Shown piece by piece: positions 24,901 to 36,638 of a stretch of 64,000 nt of DNA. The position numbers were made by a program, and so were the translations under genes. This DNA is from Primulina eburnea. Its lineage: Eukaryota > Streptophyta > Magnoliopsida > Lamiales > Gesneriaceae. The stretch's first letter is position 1. Each line of letters starts with the position of its first letter. The notes under the pieces are model-generated. The model was given only the letters and a program-made list of their open reading frames with translations. It did not search any database and was not told the origin of the DNA. Location of the stretch: positions 36,591,361-36,655,360 of the forward strand of contig NC_133108.1 of the NCBI RefSeq assembly GCF_022965805.1, in the 5' to 3' direction.

Positions 24901-25888
24901 GCATCGGAGGTCGCGCTCCCTCACCATAGAAAAACAAACTAGAGCTCTCAGTCGTACGAAACTGAACAAGCTTCTGGTAACAATCCACAGTAGCTCGGTA
25001 GGTAGTCAACAGGTCTATACCCAGAATACAATCAAAATCTTCCATCTCTAGGATCATAAGATTCGCAGTCAACTCGTTGCCCTCAAAATCTAAAGGACAG
25101 CCCATCACTAAACGCTTTGCTAACACCGAATGACCCATCGGAGTAAAAACGGAAAGAATGACATCTAGAGAAACATACGGTAACTTATGACGCTTAACAA
25201 ATCTTGCAGAAATGAATGAATGTGATGCTCCGGTATCAATAAGAACAAAATCAGGAATACCGCATAAACAAAAAGTACCTGCTATGACTCTCCCTGTCTC
25301 ATCTGCAGCCTGATCCTGGTTTAGCACAAATACCTGACCTTGGGCACGAGGTCGAATATTTGAACCGCCCACTGCCTGACCTTGTGTCCTCTGCTGAACA
25401 GTCGTCTGAGATCCGGAACCAGATCCTGCTCCACCTCGCAACTGAGGACAATTCTTCTTAAGATGACCCATCTCTCCGCACTGAAAACAAGCTCCCGCGG
25501 CTGATCGGCACTGCTCCGATGGATGGTTCTTCCCACAATGCACACAAGAAACCTTCTTCTTACCAAAGCGAAAAACACCAATAGACCGAGATCCAGATCC
25601 AGAAGAAGAAGAACCTGACTTCTTGAAAGACTGAGATCGAGGGCTCAAAGTATTCGGAGGTCTAGAAGAAAGAATAGACCTACCACGCTGGAGACTGATC
25701 TCTGCCTGGCGACACCGGTTCACTAACCCATCATAAGAAGTAGGATTATCGCAGACAGTTACTCGATCAAAGATCTCCTGGTTAAGACCCTGAAGGAAAT
25801 GGTCATACTTGGCCTCAGAACTGCCACTAATATGAGGAGCAAAGGGTAACAACTCGAAGAATTTCCGTTGATATGCATCAACAGACAT
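21905..25888 (-). CDS. Ty3/gypsy polyprotein: gag C-terminus, protease, RT, RNase H, integrase, chromodomain
   Basis: An open frame of 1327 residues. The order is the C-terminal part of gag with a CCHC knuckle (about 133-148, [14 protein letters not shown]), aspartic protease (DTGAS near 217), reverse transcriptase (FIDD catalytic motif near 551), RNase H (YTDAS near 698), integrase zinc-binding domain (histidines and CLVCQQ near 913-955), integrase core starting near 983, and a C-terminal chromodomain-like segment (last 60 residues). This order (integrase after RT/RNase H) and the chromodomain place it with Tekay/Del chromoviruses. Chromodomains of this class are thought to steer insertion to particular chromatin. 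The frame continues upstream without shift into 25949-26323, separated only by one in-frame TAG, so the ATG at 25888 is probably not the natural start. Confidence 0.93.
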   Translation of the reverse strand: MSVDAYQRKFFELLPFAPHISGSSEAKYDHFLQGLNQEIFDRVTVCDNPTSYDGLVNRCRQAEISLQRGRSILSSRPPNTLSPRSQSFKKSGSSSSGSGSRSIGVFRFGKKKVSCVHCGKNHPSEQCRSAAGACFQCGEMGHLKKNCPQLRGGAGSGSGSQTTVQQRTQGQAVGGSNIRPRAQGQVFVLNQDQAADETGRVIAGTFCLCGIPDFVLIDTGASHSFISARFVKRHKLPYVSLDVILSVFTPMGHSVLAKRLVMGCPLDFEGNELTANLMILEMEDFDCILGIDLLTTYRATVDCYQKLVQFRTTESSSLFFYGEGARPPMPVVSALKACRALESGGEGYLIYAIDSSTSSVDTDDIPVVCEFPDVFPNEIPGFPPIRDVEFGIELMPGTTPISRAPYRLAPSEMRELKQQLQDLLDKGYIRPSVSPWGAPVLFVKKKDGSMRLCIDYRQLNRVTIKNKYPLPRIDDLFDQLQGTSVYSKIDLRSGYHQMRVRDDDISKTAFRTRYGHYEFLVMPFGLTNAPAVFMDLMNRVFRDFLDQFVVVFIDDILIYSHSVEEHTHHLRIVLQILREKQLYAKLSKCEFWINRVVFLGHVISKEGVSVDPSKIEAVLNWSRPTTVAEIRSFLGLAGYYRRFIVNFSQVARPLTQLTRKDVPFEWSSECEDSFRELRRLLTSAPVLALPSGSDGFSVYTDASFQGLGCVLTQNGHVIAYASRQLKSHEEKYPIHDLELAAIVFVLKIGRHYLYGVQFEIFTDHKSLKYLFTQAELNMRQRRWMDLLKDYDCVIKYHPGSANLTADALSCKVRASALQTNAMSSAVQDCCSLGFKFKHRKGMESIRVATILTEPTLFTRIRDAQMSDLKTQRLDRLVGGDRNFHYQSNGLLCLSHRVVVPEDDTLREEILSQAHRSKLSVHPGNNKMYKDLRTRFWWKGMKRSIYQFVSKCLVCQQVKAEHRRPGGLLLNLPIPEWKWEHIAMDFITHLPLSSRNNNAIWVVVDRLTKSAHFLPYNRDFTFDRMARFYIQEILRLYGVPVSIVSDRDPRFTSRFWGSFQSALGTSLSLSTAYHPETDGQSERTIRTLEDMLRACVMDFGTAWQDHLPLIEFAYNNSYHRSIGMAPFEALYGRRCRTPLFWDEVGERHVEGPELVQQAIDKFAVIKKRIKTAQDRQASYANTKRRPLQFQPGEKVFLRVSPFRRILRFGLKGKLSPRFIGPFEILESVGDLAYRLALPPYLSSIHDVFHVSLLRRYVADESHILHPSEVQLDSDLSYVERPVRILDRKDKVLRNKIIPLVLIQWQRRGTEEATWELESRMRSEHPELF

Positions 25889-25948
25889 ACTCCCTTGCTT
25901 AAGATTCAGAAGTTCAATCGTCTTTGCCTGGCGAAGGGCTGGAGGAAA

Positions 25949-26323
25949 CTATAGCTGCATGAAAGCTGCACGGAATTCGGCCCAAGTCACCCTACCCTGA
26001 GCCTGGACTATCGGCGCAGAAGTCAATCGCCACCACTTGCGCGCACGGCCCTCGAGAAGAAAACCAAGGGTCTCCATCTGCTGCTCTTCGGTGCATTGGA
26101 ATGCACGGAAACAACTCTCCATGAGCTCTAACCAATCCTCAGCAACATCGGGAGTCTCACCACCGACTAAAGGCTTAGGCCCCATCTGAATGAAACGGTG
26201 CATCTCAAAACGCCTAGGCCCATCACGACGATGACGATTTTCACGATGACGCCTACGATCGTCCTGGTCACCCCAACGACCTACACTCCCCTGACTACTC
26301 TCATCACCAAGGTGGTCAGCCAT
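25949..26323 (-). CDS. Ty3/gypsy gag N-terminal part, ended by an in-frame TAG
   Basis: 124 residues starting at an ATG 84 bp inside the primer-binding site. It holds the start of the retrotransposon gag domain, with the conserved WLELMESCF and ARKWW-type positions. The stop at 25949-25951 lies inside the gag domain, and the same frame runs on for 20 codons to the large polyprotein. The break is a single base-substitution type stop and not a frameshift. It would prevent full-length gag unless read through. Confidence 0.85.
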   Translation of the reverse strand: MADHLGDESSQGSVGRWGDQDDRRRHRENRHRRDGPRRFEMHRFIQMGPKPLVGGETPDVAEDWLELMESCFRAFQCTEEQQMETLGFLLEGRARKWWRLTSAPIVQAQGRVTWAEFRAAFMQL

Positions 26324-26406
26324 CGCTACAAGATAGAATGGGGAAAAATGGTAAAATGGTCAACGGAAATCCCAAACCAGAATCTATATCCCAAAATCAT
26401 ATGCAT

Positions 26407-26418
26407 GCTCTGATACCA
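26407..26418 (-). other. primer-binding site of level-3 element
   Basis: Minus-strand TGGTATCAGAGC, five bases inside the 5' LTR. Confidence 0.85.
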
Positions 26419-27329
26419 TTAAATGTAGTGACCCGTTCCAGAATCACCTACTAATCAAGATTTAAGCATGCAATTAACTTAATTAATTACAATCAGAGAT
26501 AATGGCGGAAAAGGTCAACAAACGATAGTTATACAACCCAATCGAAGTCCAGGATAATTCAAACAACAATAAATGGTACAACTATCTCGAAACAAAGCAG
26601 TACTGATAACTAAATCAAATGGCTACTCAACGTCCTCCTCCTCCTCCTGAGCCATCCAACCTGAGACCTGCCCCGTGGAAGTGGGGTGTCCAAGATAAAG
26701 AAAAACGAGGACGTGAGCGATAAGAACGCCCAGCACAAAAGCATGAGTATACAAGCCTATATGAAATGCACATGCTATGATATGATACCAAGGTAGTCAA
26801 GAAACAGGAGTCACAAAAGATCTCAATATGCTCAGTCTAGAGGCGCCAAGTGGATAGTGCCGCGCGGTACTCCTCTGGGTCATTGCATCCACTACAAGAT
26901 CAGACGTGAACCTAAAATGTCCCGGATCACCGAAGCCCTCCGGACCCGTCGGCCACTGTGTACTCTCGGTGTCCATGCGTCCACAAGACAGGGCTGAGCG
27001 GCCCCACAAGATATAGCTTATCTCGAAAGAGATACAGCTCAACAATAAAGGCTATCTCGAAAGAGATACGGCTCAAGATGAAATGCAACATGCAGCATAA
27101 AGCGTGACATAATAGCATGCATCATATGACATATATATATGCAGCAAATAATCATGCAACACATATAAGAATGTATACTCGACCAGGATATTTCGGATAG
27201 TACTTTCGTACCTCTAGTAAAGCAATCCTAGTCCACAGGAAGTCCTATCAATCGGGTCTAGTCCGTCGTCAGCCCTCTGAAGACGATACTGAGCTCCCTG
27301 ACTGCCCTTCTCGGACCGTCGGCTATGCC

Positions 27330-27672
27330 CGGCTGCTCTGTCCGGGCTGCTCTGTCCTTCTCGGGTTGCTCTTCCCTTCCCGGGCTGCTCTTCCCTTTCT
27401 GGCTACTCTTCCCTTCCCGGGCTGCTCTTCCCTTTCTGGCCGCTCTTCCCTTTCTGGGCTGCTCTTCCCTTCCCGGCTGCTCTTCCCTTCCAGGGCTGCT
27501 CTTCCCTTTCTGGGCTGCTCTTCCCTTCCTGGCTGCTCTTCCCTTCCCGGGCTGATCTTCCCTTCCCGGCAGCTTCCCTTCCCGGGCTGATCTTCCCTTC
27601 CCGGGCTGCTCTTCTCTTTCTGGGCTGCTCTTCCCTTCCCGGCTGCTCTTCCCTTCCAGGGCTGCTCTAGAG
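27330..27672. repeat. expanded pyrimidine-rich tandem array in right LTR of level-3 element
   Basis: Same unit as 21183-21376, about 140 bp longer. Open frames on both strands here (for example 27323-27697) are artefacts of the repeat. Confidence 0.85.
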
Positions 27673-29189
27673 AGCTAAAACTTGCATTTAAACACACAGT
27701 ACCCCCTCCACAATGAGAAATCCCATGGCCTATTTATAGACCTCAGCTCGGAACTTACCTGCATGAACGTGTCAACCAAATCCCATGCATCCGGACATCT
27801 GTCGCTAGGCAGCATGCACAAAGACACCTCACCTTACATGCATGAACGTGTCCAACAATTACCATACACTTGACACCTGTCCGGCAGGCGTGTCAACCAA
27901 ATACTAGAACTCAATCGACACCTCGGCTACACCTCGGCTTACTCACACGAACTCTAAAGCCAAATTACACATGATTTACTTAATTAAAGATACTTAATCA
28001 TGTTTATTTAAATAAATAGGATTCGGGCTACTACATATATCGAATTCCGTAATAGAAGAATTCCAATTCCTATTACTCGATATAACCAAACATCTGGTGT
28101 CCTGACCTATCCGTCATGGACTATAGCTCTATCGCTAATATCATTATCATGAGACATCGTGCAATGTTCCCGTGGCGATTCCACCACTATCAGGAACTTC
28201 TGTCACAAGATAACTCATCTGATACCTGCTATCTAATTCAAGAAAACAAGTACATCAGTCCAATCAATGCAATTATCAATGCAATAAAGTAAAGTATGTG
28301 ATTTAGGAAAACTCAAGTCTAATCCGACTCAAGTCGATCTCCCAATACCACATTGACTTATACCTTTCGTTTATAGTCTCGGTCTAAAGCAATCGAAGTT
28401 CTGAACTCAAGACTGTCTCTGTAAATCTGAAACGATATATCAAGAATCATAATATCAATATTTTATTCTCAATTCAACTCTGAATCTGATTAATCTGAAT
28501 TAACTCAAATCAGCGGCATAACGGTACAATCTCAGTATTCCCGTCAATACCATATCACCAGATATTAATTACAAATCGTAACCCATATTCGATACAATTT
28601 GTAATCAGTCTATAATCCAAATCTATTCAATTTCAATTAATATAATCTGAAAAATCATAACAATTTCATAATCAATCTGTTCTTCGATCTGACTTCGATT
28701 ATGCAATGTCTAGTATTCCCAGAACACATAATAATGATCAAATCACAATTCTCCCAATACATAAATTTCAAACCATATCAGAAAGTAATGAAACTTACGT
28801 CCTTGTGTAGTAGGTGACGAGAGGAGCACAGAACTGTGTTCAGATTTAAATTCTGATAGACGGATTGTACAAAATCAATTTTCTAGAATTTAAGGAATCT
28901 TGAGGAATTTCTATGAAGCTTTTCACGTTTCCTCACTGTAATTGTCGAAGGAATGAAGCAAATATATGTAAAGTTGCATGAAGAGACAAGTGTCCCACTC
29001 AATCCATTAATGGCATTTTAGTCCCTCAACTTTTCACTATTTGCAAATCGGCCCCTATTCAATCTTTTCGATTCAATTTCAATCCTAAATAAGTTCAAAC
29101 ATCTTGGAATATAATTCAACACTCCATAATTCTCTAATTCAATAATCTCGGTTTAAAATAATATCATTTCTATAATCTCGGACCTTACA

Positions 29190-31945
29190 ATTCTCCCCCT
29201 CTAAGATACGATTTCGTCCTCGAAATCACAGGTAATCAGGTCAGATATCAACACGAAACGTATACAAGAGGTAAATCAGAAAACTTATCTCAATGAATCA
29301 ATTCTGAAATTTCAATCTCATATCAGATTCTGTCTTTCAGATATTCTCATTTACCTACTGACAATCTTACTGTGTTTTCAACAACAGGATAATCTTCATT
29401 CTGAATTCTCTTACTTCTACTGATTCTGATTCCAATCTAGAATAAGAATTCACTAAGTACAATGTCATAATAATTCTCCAATCCTTCTGACAGAATCAAT
29501 CTCGTATTACTGGCTATGCAACGTCCGTATAAACCAATCTACAGCTCATCACATATCAGGACCATCAGCTATTATTAAATCTGTTTATCTCAATCAAGGA
29601 CATATACTGTCTTCAGCTTCAAATACCAATCGTCATCATCCGACGTTGGTTTCTTAAATCTGTCCATTCTGAACTGTCTTAATAATTATTGTCATACAGG
29701 AATTCATACAGTGACAATAATTCATAACAACTAGTGCTAACATCCAGCACTAAAGCTGTATAGTGCTAATATCCAGCACAAAGCTGTACCAAAATCTTCC
29801 AATATCTGGCTAGTACATTCTGACTGTCTGTCAATCTGTAAAACAATCTAAGAGAAAGCTCATGATATACTCTATTACAAGTACCAAATCAATCAAAAGT
29901 CACAATCTGATATAATCTACTGTGACATTCTGATCTTTCTGACCACTTTTCTGACATCGATCTGTGTCAGTTGGTCATGTTTGTACGTTATCTGGTACAA
30001 ACTAATAGATATAGATTGAACAATCTGTCAATCATAATCATATCATATCTGGAAAGTATTGAAGTAATCTCATTATGAAATTTATCGAATTATACTCCCC
30101 ATTTCTCGTCAGAACTATACAATTTCTATAATAAATCTTCTGATTTCTATCTTTCTGTCTTTTCTGTTAGCGATTCAGACATATCAATACAATTTCTGTC
30201 AACATTTCAATACAAATTCTGTCATAGCTGATCTAATCTGTCTATATCAACTCTATCTGTTCGAATACCATACATTCTCAATCATCAAATTGAAAACTGA
30301 ATCCACTACGGTACATTTCTGACCCTATCTGTGATTTCAGATTCGAACTATTTGATACAAACAAATCGGTTAATAACATAAATGAAAGAAAATATACCTA
30401 CCTGGTATTCGGCTCTGACTATCTATATCAAGCTTTGCTGTACAATTCTGACACATCTGACATCACAAGATAATCAGTCTCATACAAAATACACAATCAC
30501 ATATCTGTTACATTCTGATCACATTCTGAACTGCTGTAACTCTCGAATTTAACTCTGATTCGGTTGGAACTGTATATACTCTCACTGGTTCACAATAATC
30601 TGTAGCATATACGGATTCAAAACACAGTAATATTACATCAGAGACGAAATATCAATATCCTATACAGATCTAGTGAGTTCAGTGAACTCATAATACAATG
30701 ATTTCTGGTAAACATCTTCATGTCAGTCTAATCAACTGTTATATCCCATCTGCAAATAAAATATGCTCCCAAAACAATATAAGATGTCTCAAATACTGAT
30801 TTAGAACAATAACAATATTCAGCAGATATAAAGCAACAGTCGAATAAGATAATCTGCCAAATCAGACAAAATACATTTCTGACAATTCTGACATTTCTGA
30901 AATTTCTGATCTTTCTGATATCAGTATCTTATCAGTCACTGATCACAATCTCAACTGTATCAGAATCAATCGGTATACTAACTGCAGGTATCGCATATTC
31001 TGAATACAATCTATTTCAAGCAGGATTCATATCTGAATAATTTCTGTATACAATAATCCTTATTATCAGAATAATCAATACAGTCTTCCGATAGTCGATT
31101 CGATCAATCAAATGCTGCAATTATATCAAAATCTCATAGATATAACAAGCATAGAATTATCAGAACATCTCTGAAGATACTGACACATGCCAAAGAGAAA
31201 CACTAAATCAGATGTAACTCCTGGTCAGTACTCTTCTACTGATCTTTCAATTTATTCTGTATCATTCTGTACATACAATATTATTCTGTACTGAATTCTA
31301 AAACAACAATCAGTATCTGATCTGAATTCAATTCTGAAATCTATCTTTCTGATATAAAGCAAATCTAAAATCTTATCTAGGCAAACATCTGCCAACTCGT
31401 ATATCACTGGCAAATCTGCCAATGTTAAGCTCGATTTCAGTACATCTACTTAGTACATAAGGATACCATCTGTTCTTTTCTGTAACAATCGAGTCATATA
31501 CGACAATATCAAAGGAATTCTAAATCTAGAATCCTTATTGCAAAATCTCTACTCATTAGCTATCTCTAATCTGAATCTTACCATGTCTGGAACAGATTCT
31601 ACAATATTTCTGTCTTTCTGTACTTGATCATTATATCACCAATATCAGTAATGCAGTCAAATCAGACAATACAAGTACACCATACTCTGTCTCGATTCTC
31701 ATTCTCATCTTACTGTAGTATACAATATATCACAGAAATCTCTGAGATCAATCTTTCTTTCCCAGAAGGTACAAAGATTAATACTACAGCAATACAGACC
31801 CAACAGATAATGCATATCTCCATGCAACTCATTCCAGGATAATCTTAAGAAATGCATTAGTATATATCAATACATATGCAACATAATCATAAAAGATCAG
31901 TACCTGTCACTATGTCATCAAGTGTGCCCTGGGTCTGTTCCTCAA
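29190..31945 (-). mobile_element. level-2 internal region lacking pol
   Basis: About 2.7 kb with no reading frame over 75 codons. It is rich in TCTGA and ATCTG words and contains no protease, RT or integrase trace that I can read. A purine tract (minus AGAGGGGGAGAA, 29191-29202) lies at the LTR border. It may be a spacer that kept packaging length or pol decayed beyond recognition. Confidence 0.7.
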
Positions 31946-31970
31946 TCACATATCCAAATGGTCCAGCCCT

Positions 31971-32880
31971 CTAAGATCTTCGGGGACCTCTCTGTGGACA
32001 AACCTTAGCAAAATGCCCTGGTTGTTTACAGATATTGCAACGACCAAGCACTCCTTGGCAATGTCCTGTGGGATGTCTTCCTCTGCAAGTTCTGCAGTAC
32101 ACTCCAGTGTAACTCGAACTAGAATCACTAGAACTAGAGGAACCACTCCCTAACTTCTTGAATGGCTTCTTTTGAGCTTTCAGCAGATCTTGCTTTCCAC
32201 TCGTGTTGCCACGATCAACTCGAAGAGGGGATTGCTGTGTCTGGGGTTGCTTCACACACAACCTTGTTAATTGTCTAATCAAACTCGCCTCCGCTCTCTT
32301 CTCTCTACTCAAGACATCAGCAAAATGGTGAGGTCGCTGTATGTTCATCAATGCAACTATCTCTGAGTTCAATCCTCTGATGAATTGATCCGCTACAGCT
32401 TCATCATTTCTAGCTAAATGAGGAGCAAAACGCAGTAGAGTAGAGAATTTAGCCACATATCCTTCAATATTCAGTTGCCCTTGGCTCAAATTCTCAAATT
32501 CTGCTCTTTTGTCCTCCCGGTAGGAAACAGAAAAAAATCTTTGATAGTATTCAATTTTGAAAACTTCCCACGTGATCACAGTACCACGTTGTGCTAATAC
32601 TCCTTTGATTGTAATCTACCAACTTCTGGCAGCCTCTCGTAACTGGTGAAATACCAATTTAACTCTCTGTTCATCTGTACAATCGAGTAAATCAAACTAA
32701 ATTTCTATATCATCAAACCAGTTCTGACAATCTTCAGATGTCTCGGTACCACTCAGAATCGGCGGCTGTAATAACTGAAATTCTCTCATCTTAGTTTCTA
32801 TCTGAGTTTCTAATGCATCTGTCTGTTCAGTCAAAGTACTACCCCTTTCTGGAATTCTCCGAGGCGGTATATCTGAATAT
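31971..32880 (-). pseudogene. decayed gag of the level-2 element
   Basis: The longest open part is 31971-32579 (202 residues). It contains the gag core (YYQRFFSVSYREDKRAEF) and one CCHC knuckle (CNICKQPGHFAKVC) near the end. The same frame continues upstream to about 32790 with two stops, at about 32699 and 32620, the second replacing a position after the conserved tryptophan. Downstream the frame stops just before where the protease DTG motif would be expected. The gag function is probably lost in this copy. Confidence 0.75.
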
Positions 32881-33153
32881 TAAACAAATCAATACCCAAT
32901 CTATATAATCTGCCTTAGCCCTCCTCTGATCATATACCTCTGATTCAGACTCGGTTCTGATTCAGTCTTGGTAATTACATGCTGTAATCAACTCAGATAA
33001 CAAACAACATGTAATAGGGAAAGCAATAAATCATGCTAGCACACACCATGTCAATCAACATTAAAATAAATCTCATGCTAGCAATCACATGCAAGGAAAG
33101 AAAATTCAATCTACCCCGCTCACTAGCTCCTATCTCAGTCTCTAGGATCTATC

Positions 33154-33165
33154 GCTCTGATACCA
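33154..33165 (-). other. primer-binding site of level-2 element
   Basis: Minus-strand TGGTATCAGAGC, five bases inside the right (5') LTR. Confidence 0.85.
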
Positions 33166-33170
33166 CCTGT

Positions 33171-34914
33171 TGTGGGGACCCGGACGCTAATCAAGTTCTT
33201 AATCATAATTGGGACTAATTAATCAATTATAAAACAGGGTCTAATTTTTTTTTTCTTTTTAAAATGTACATGCGGAAGGTAATGGAATCTAAATAATATA
33301 CATATCAGTATAAAATACAATACAAGTCTTGTGCTGCATGCATTCAAAATAAACTAAGGTTTAACAACTAATGTCCAGTGTCCAACCCTATCTCTAATCC
33401 AAGTCCGGAGCCTCCACTCTAATCACGATCTTTCCTCATCTCCTGGACCATGATCCTGTCCCACCTGTTGTCATGTACACATACAGACAAGACAACAGCA
33501 TTATAACTCCGGTGACAATAAATCCCAGTATAAATCAACGAAACATGTACTCAGGTAGCAGTAATATGTATTAAAATCTGAAACATAACCAATCATAAAG
33601 CTGTCAAACATCGACGTGATTCCACGTCTCAGACTAGACTCAATCCTAGTCTAGGGATCCCGGTTTTCAAATGTGGTGTTCCTATATCGAATTCCGTAAT
33701 AGAAGGAACTCTGTTCCTATTACTCGATATAACCAAATATGGTGTTCCTATATCGAATTCCGTAATAGAAGAATTCCAATTCCTATTACTCGATATAACC
33801 AAACATCTGGTGTCCTGACCTATCCGTCATGGACTATAGCTCTATCGCTAATATCATTATCTTGAGACATCGTGCAATGTTCCCGTGGCGATTCCACCAC
33901 TATCAGGAACTTCTGTCACAAGATAACTCATCTGATACCTGCTATCGATAATTCAAGAAAACAAGTACATCAGTCCAATCAATGCAATTATCAATGCAAT
34001 AAAGTAAAGTATGTGATTTAGGGAAACTCAAGTCTAATCCGACTCAAGTCGATCTCCCAATACCACATTGACTTATACCTTTCGTTTATAGTCTCGGTCT
34101 AAAGCAATCGAAGTTCTGAACTCAAGACTGTCTCTGTAAATCTGAAAAGATATATCAAAAATCATAATATCAATATTTTATTCTCAATTCAACTCTGAAT
34201 CTGATTAATCTGAATTAACTCAAATCAGCGGCATAACGGTACAATCTCAGTATTCCCGTCAATACCATATCACCAGATATTAATTACAAATCGTAACCCA
34301 TATTCGATACAATTTGTAATCAGTCTATAATCCAAATCTATTCAATTTCAATTAATATAATCTGAAAAATCATAACAATTTCATAATCAATATGTTCTTC
34401 GATCTGACTTCGATTATGCAATGTCTAGTATTCCCAGAACACATAATAATGATCAAATCACAATTCTCCCAATACATAAATTTCAAACCATATCAGAAAG
34501 TAATGAAACTTACGTCCTTGTGTAGTAGGTGACGAGAGGAGCACAGAACTGTGTTCAGATTTAAATTCTGATAGACGGATTGTACAAAATCAATTTTCTA
34601 GAATTTAAGGAATCTTGAGGAATTTCTATGAAGCTTTTCACGTTTCCTCACTGTAATTTTCGAAGGAATGAAGCAAATATATGGAAAGTTGCATGAAGAG
34701 ACAAGTGTCCCACTCAATCCATTAATGGCATTTTAGTCCCTCAACTTTTCACTATTTGCAAATCGGCCCCTATTCAATCTTTTCGATTCAATTTCAATCC
34801 TAAATAAGTTCAAACATCTTGGAATATAATTCAACACTCCATAATTCTCTAATTCAATAATCTCGATTTAAAATAATATCATTTCTATAATCTCGGACCT
34901 TACAACTTGGGTTA
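33171..34914 (-). mobile_element. 5' LTR of level-2 element (uninterrupted)
   Basis: 1744 bp. It holds two tandem 66-bp units (33675-33806), each with an inverted repeat between TATATCGAATTCCGTAATAG and CTATTACTCGATATA. In the other LTR the level-3 element is inserted into the second such unit. Confidence 0.9.
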
Positions 34915-34919
34915 AATAA

Positions 34920-36638
34920 GTAATTTTTCAAGGCTATGGAAATTGATTTTGGGCTTAATAAGCTTAAATTTATTGAACTTTATGATACATAGAACCTATA
35001 AAATGGAATTAGGAATGCCAAGAGCTATTGGTAATGGAGGAATTTTCGAAATTTAGGACAAATTGAATAATGTTTGAGGAAATTAAGAACTAATATTTGC
35101 AATTTTAATAAATTTGCGGACTAGTCTAGCTGTAAGTTATAATTGAATAGTTTAAGTGATAGGAATTTTCGATGATTTGAGTTCGAAGGGATCATTAGAA
35201 CCTTGAAGTATCTGGATTATAATATTATAAGAAATGGTAATCAAGGGAATGGTAGGATAAATGGACATTGGGCTCGAAAATTTAAGCGTTAGTAATTAAT
35301 GTTGTCGAAAATTAAGAATTCAGGGTGATAACGATTTGAGGTAAAGTTGATCGATTAGCTAAGTTATAAGAATAAACATTGAGTTCGCAAATTTTTGGAA
35401 ACTTAAGTTTGATTTGTCATAAACTTTATTCATGATCTTAACAGTTAAGATTCTACGTTGTGGGAATTTAATTTTTCTAGGAAGTTGGGTATGACTGATG
35501 GTTAGGCTATTCGATAGATGCATGTAAGAATTGAGGTAGACACCTTGTCTTGAGGAATTTTGAAAGCCATTAGCAACTTGGGACTAAGCGGATATATATG
35601 TATTGGAGTTATACTATCTAATACTGCTTGTGTTGTGTAAGCTTGAATTTTAAGTTTATGAGATAGTTGTTCATACGGAATTTTTGGGTGAAATAAAAAC
35701 AAAAGGGAATTAGTGGTGTTCAACATAAGTTATCAATGAATGAATATTAAGAATTTTATTGAGTAATAAATCTAAAAGTTTGATATGGGGATTCTAGAAT
35801 TGTATGGGTTATAAGTAGAGTTGATTTATTAGAGTTAGTCAATCATTAACAAAGGAAACTTATTAAGTTTATACGCTAGAATTAATTGACTATTGGGGAT
35901 ACGTCTAAGTGGAACATTCGTTCAAATGAGGAAGGTCCAAGTGTCTTAGGCCTCAACTATATTGTAATCGTGAAGAAAATATTTTAAGCATGTGATTGAT
36001 GCTAGAAAGGTTTTATTATTTAAGTAGAAGATCAGCATTGTGTATGTTGAGTTTTATGGATTTTTGTTACTCGAAATTAAAGGTTGACAACAATTTTATA
36101 TTTTGGGACGTACTTGAAAATATCTAAGTTACGTAAGTTTGATGTCGTAAGGAAAGATCCGATTCAAGGATTGTGGGCCAAAATTATTATGGGGTTAAGA
36201 TAAGGTTTAACTTTTAAGTGTATTGCCGAGGATAGAAGTTGATCAGTAACCTTTGGTGCTAAGAGTTCTTAAGTTGAACTGCATAAATGCTAATGTAATA
36301 GGTCGTTGACATTACAGGTATATAATAAAAAAGGTAAGATACGATAAGTTTGAACTTCCATTTCTAATATTTGGAACAGCGAGAAAAGTCAGAATTCGAG
36401 GTCGTAGTAAAGTAAACTAAGTTACCATAAGTCGTTTTAAGTTGTGATTCGCACACGAGGTTTTTGGTAGGCAATTTAATTAGGATTGAAGAGACATAAG
36501 GACAACATAAGACTTAATTTATCAGAGTAGCGCAGCGGTAACATGGATTGTTGGGATACTAGAATTAAGAATCTAAACTTTTGGATAATCGAGGATTAGC
36601 GAATTTCGAGGACGAAATTCAATGTAAGGGGGATAGAT
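34920..36638 (+). mobile_element. level-1 internal region, 3' part (right-hand copy)
   Basis: Continues the level-1 internal region after the level-2 insertion and is nearly identical to 14376-16100. It ends in the same polypurine tract before LTR C. No coding sequence. Confidence 0.85.

Larger units (their letters stand above)
20278..28035 (-). mobile_element. level-3 Ty3/gypsy chromovirus-type retrotransposon (Tekay/Del-like), nearly intact
   Basis: Left LTR 20278-21743 (1466 bp), right LTR 26424-28035 (1612 bp), both with TGTAGT and ACTACA ends. The target duplication TATAT lies at 20273-20277 and 28036-28040. The primer site TGGTATCAGAGC (minus strand) is at 26407-26418, and a purine tract GTGGGGGAGAA (minus) at 21744-21754. 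The length difference between the LTRs comes mostly from a pyrimidine-rich tandem array. The two LTRs are otherwise very similar, so the insertion is recent relative to the rest of the stack. Confidence 0.95.
19695..34914 (-). mobile_element. level-2 LTR retrotransposon, gag-only, carrying a nested element
   Basis: The LTRs are 19695-29189 (split by the level-3 element; about 1.73 kb without it) and 33171-34914 (1744 bp). Both start TGTGGGGACCCGG on the plus strand and end CGGACCTTACA. The 5-bp target duplication ACTTG is present at 19690-19694 and 34915-34919. Orientation is minus, shown by a Met-tRNA primer site beside the right LTR and a purine tract beside the left LTR. The internal part (29190-33170) has a decayed gag and no protease, reverse transcriptase, RNase H or integrase. 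It fits the non-autonomous, gag-only type described in plants as TR-GAG. Confidence 0.9.

Noticed and set aside
27323..27697. Lysine/glycine/glutamate-rich reading frame on the minus strand and leucine/proline-rich frames on the plus strand
   Set aside because: They are translations of the pyrimidine-rich tandem array in the LTR.
33671..33865. Repetitive small protein on the plus strand
   Set aside because: It is a translation of the 66-bp hairpin units in the level-2 LTR.
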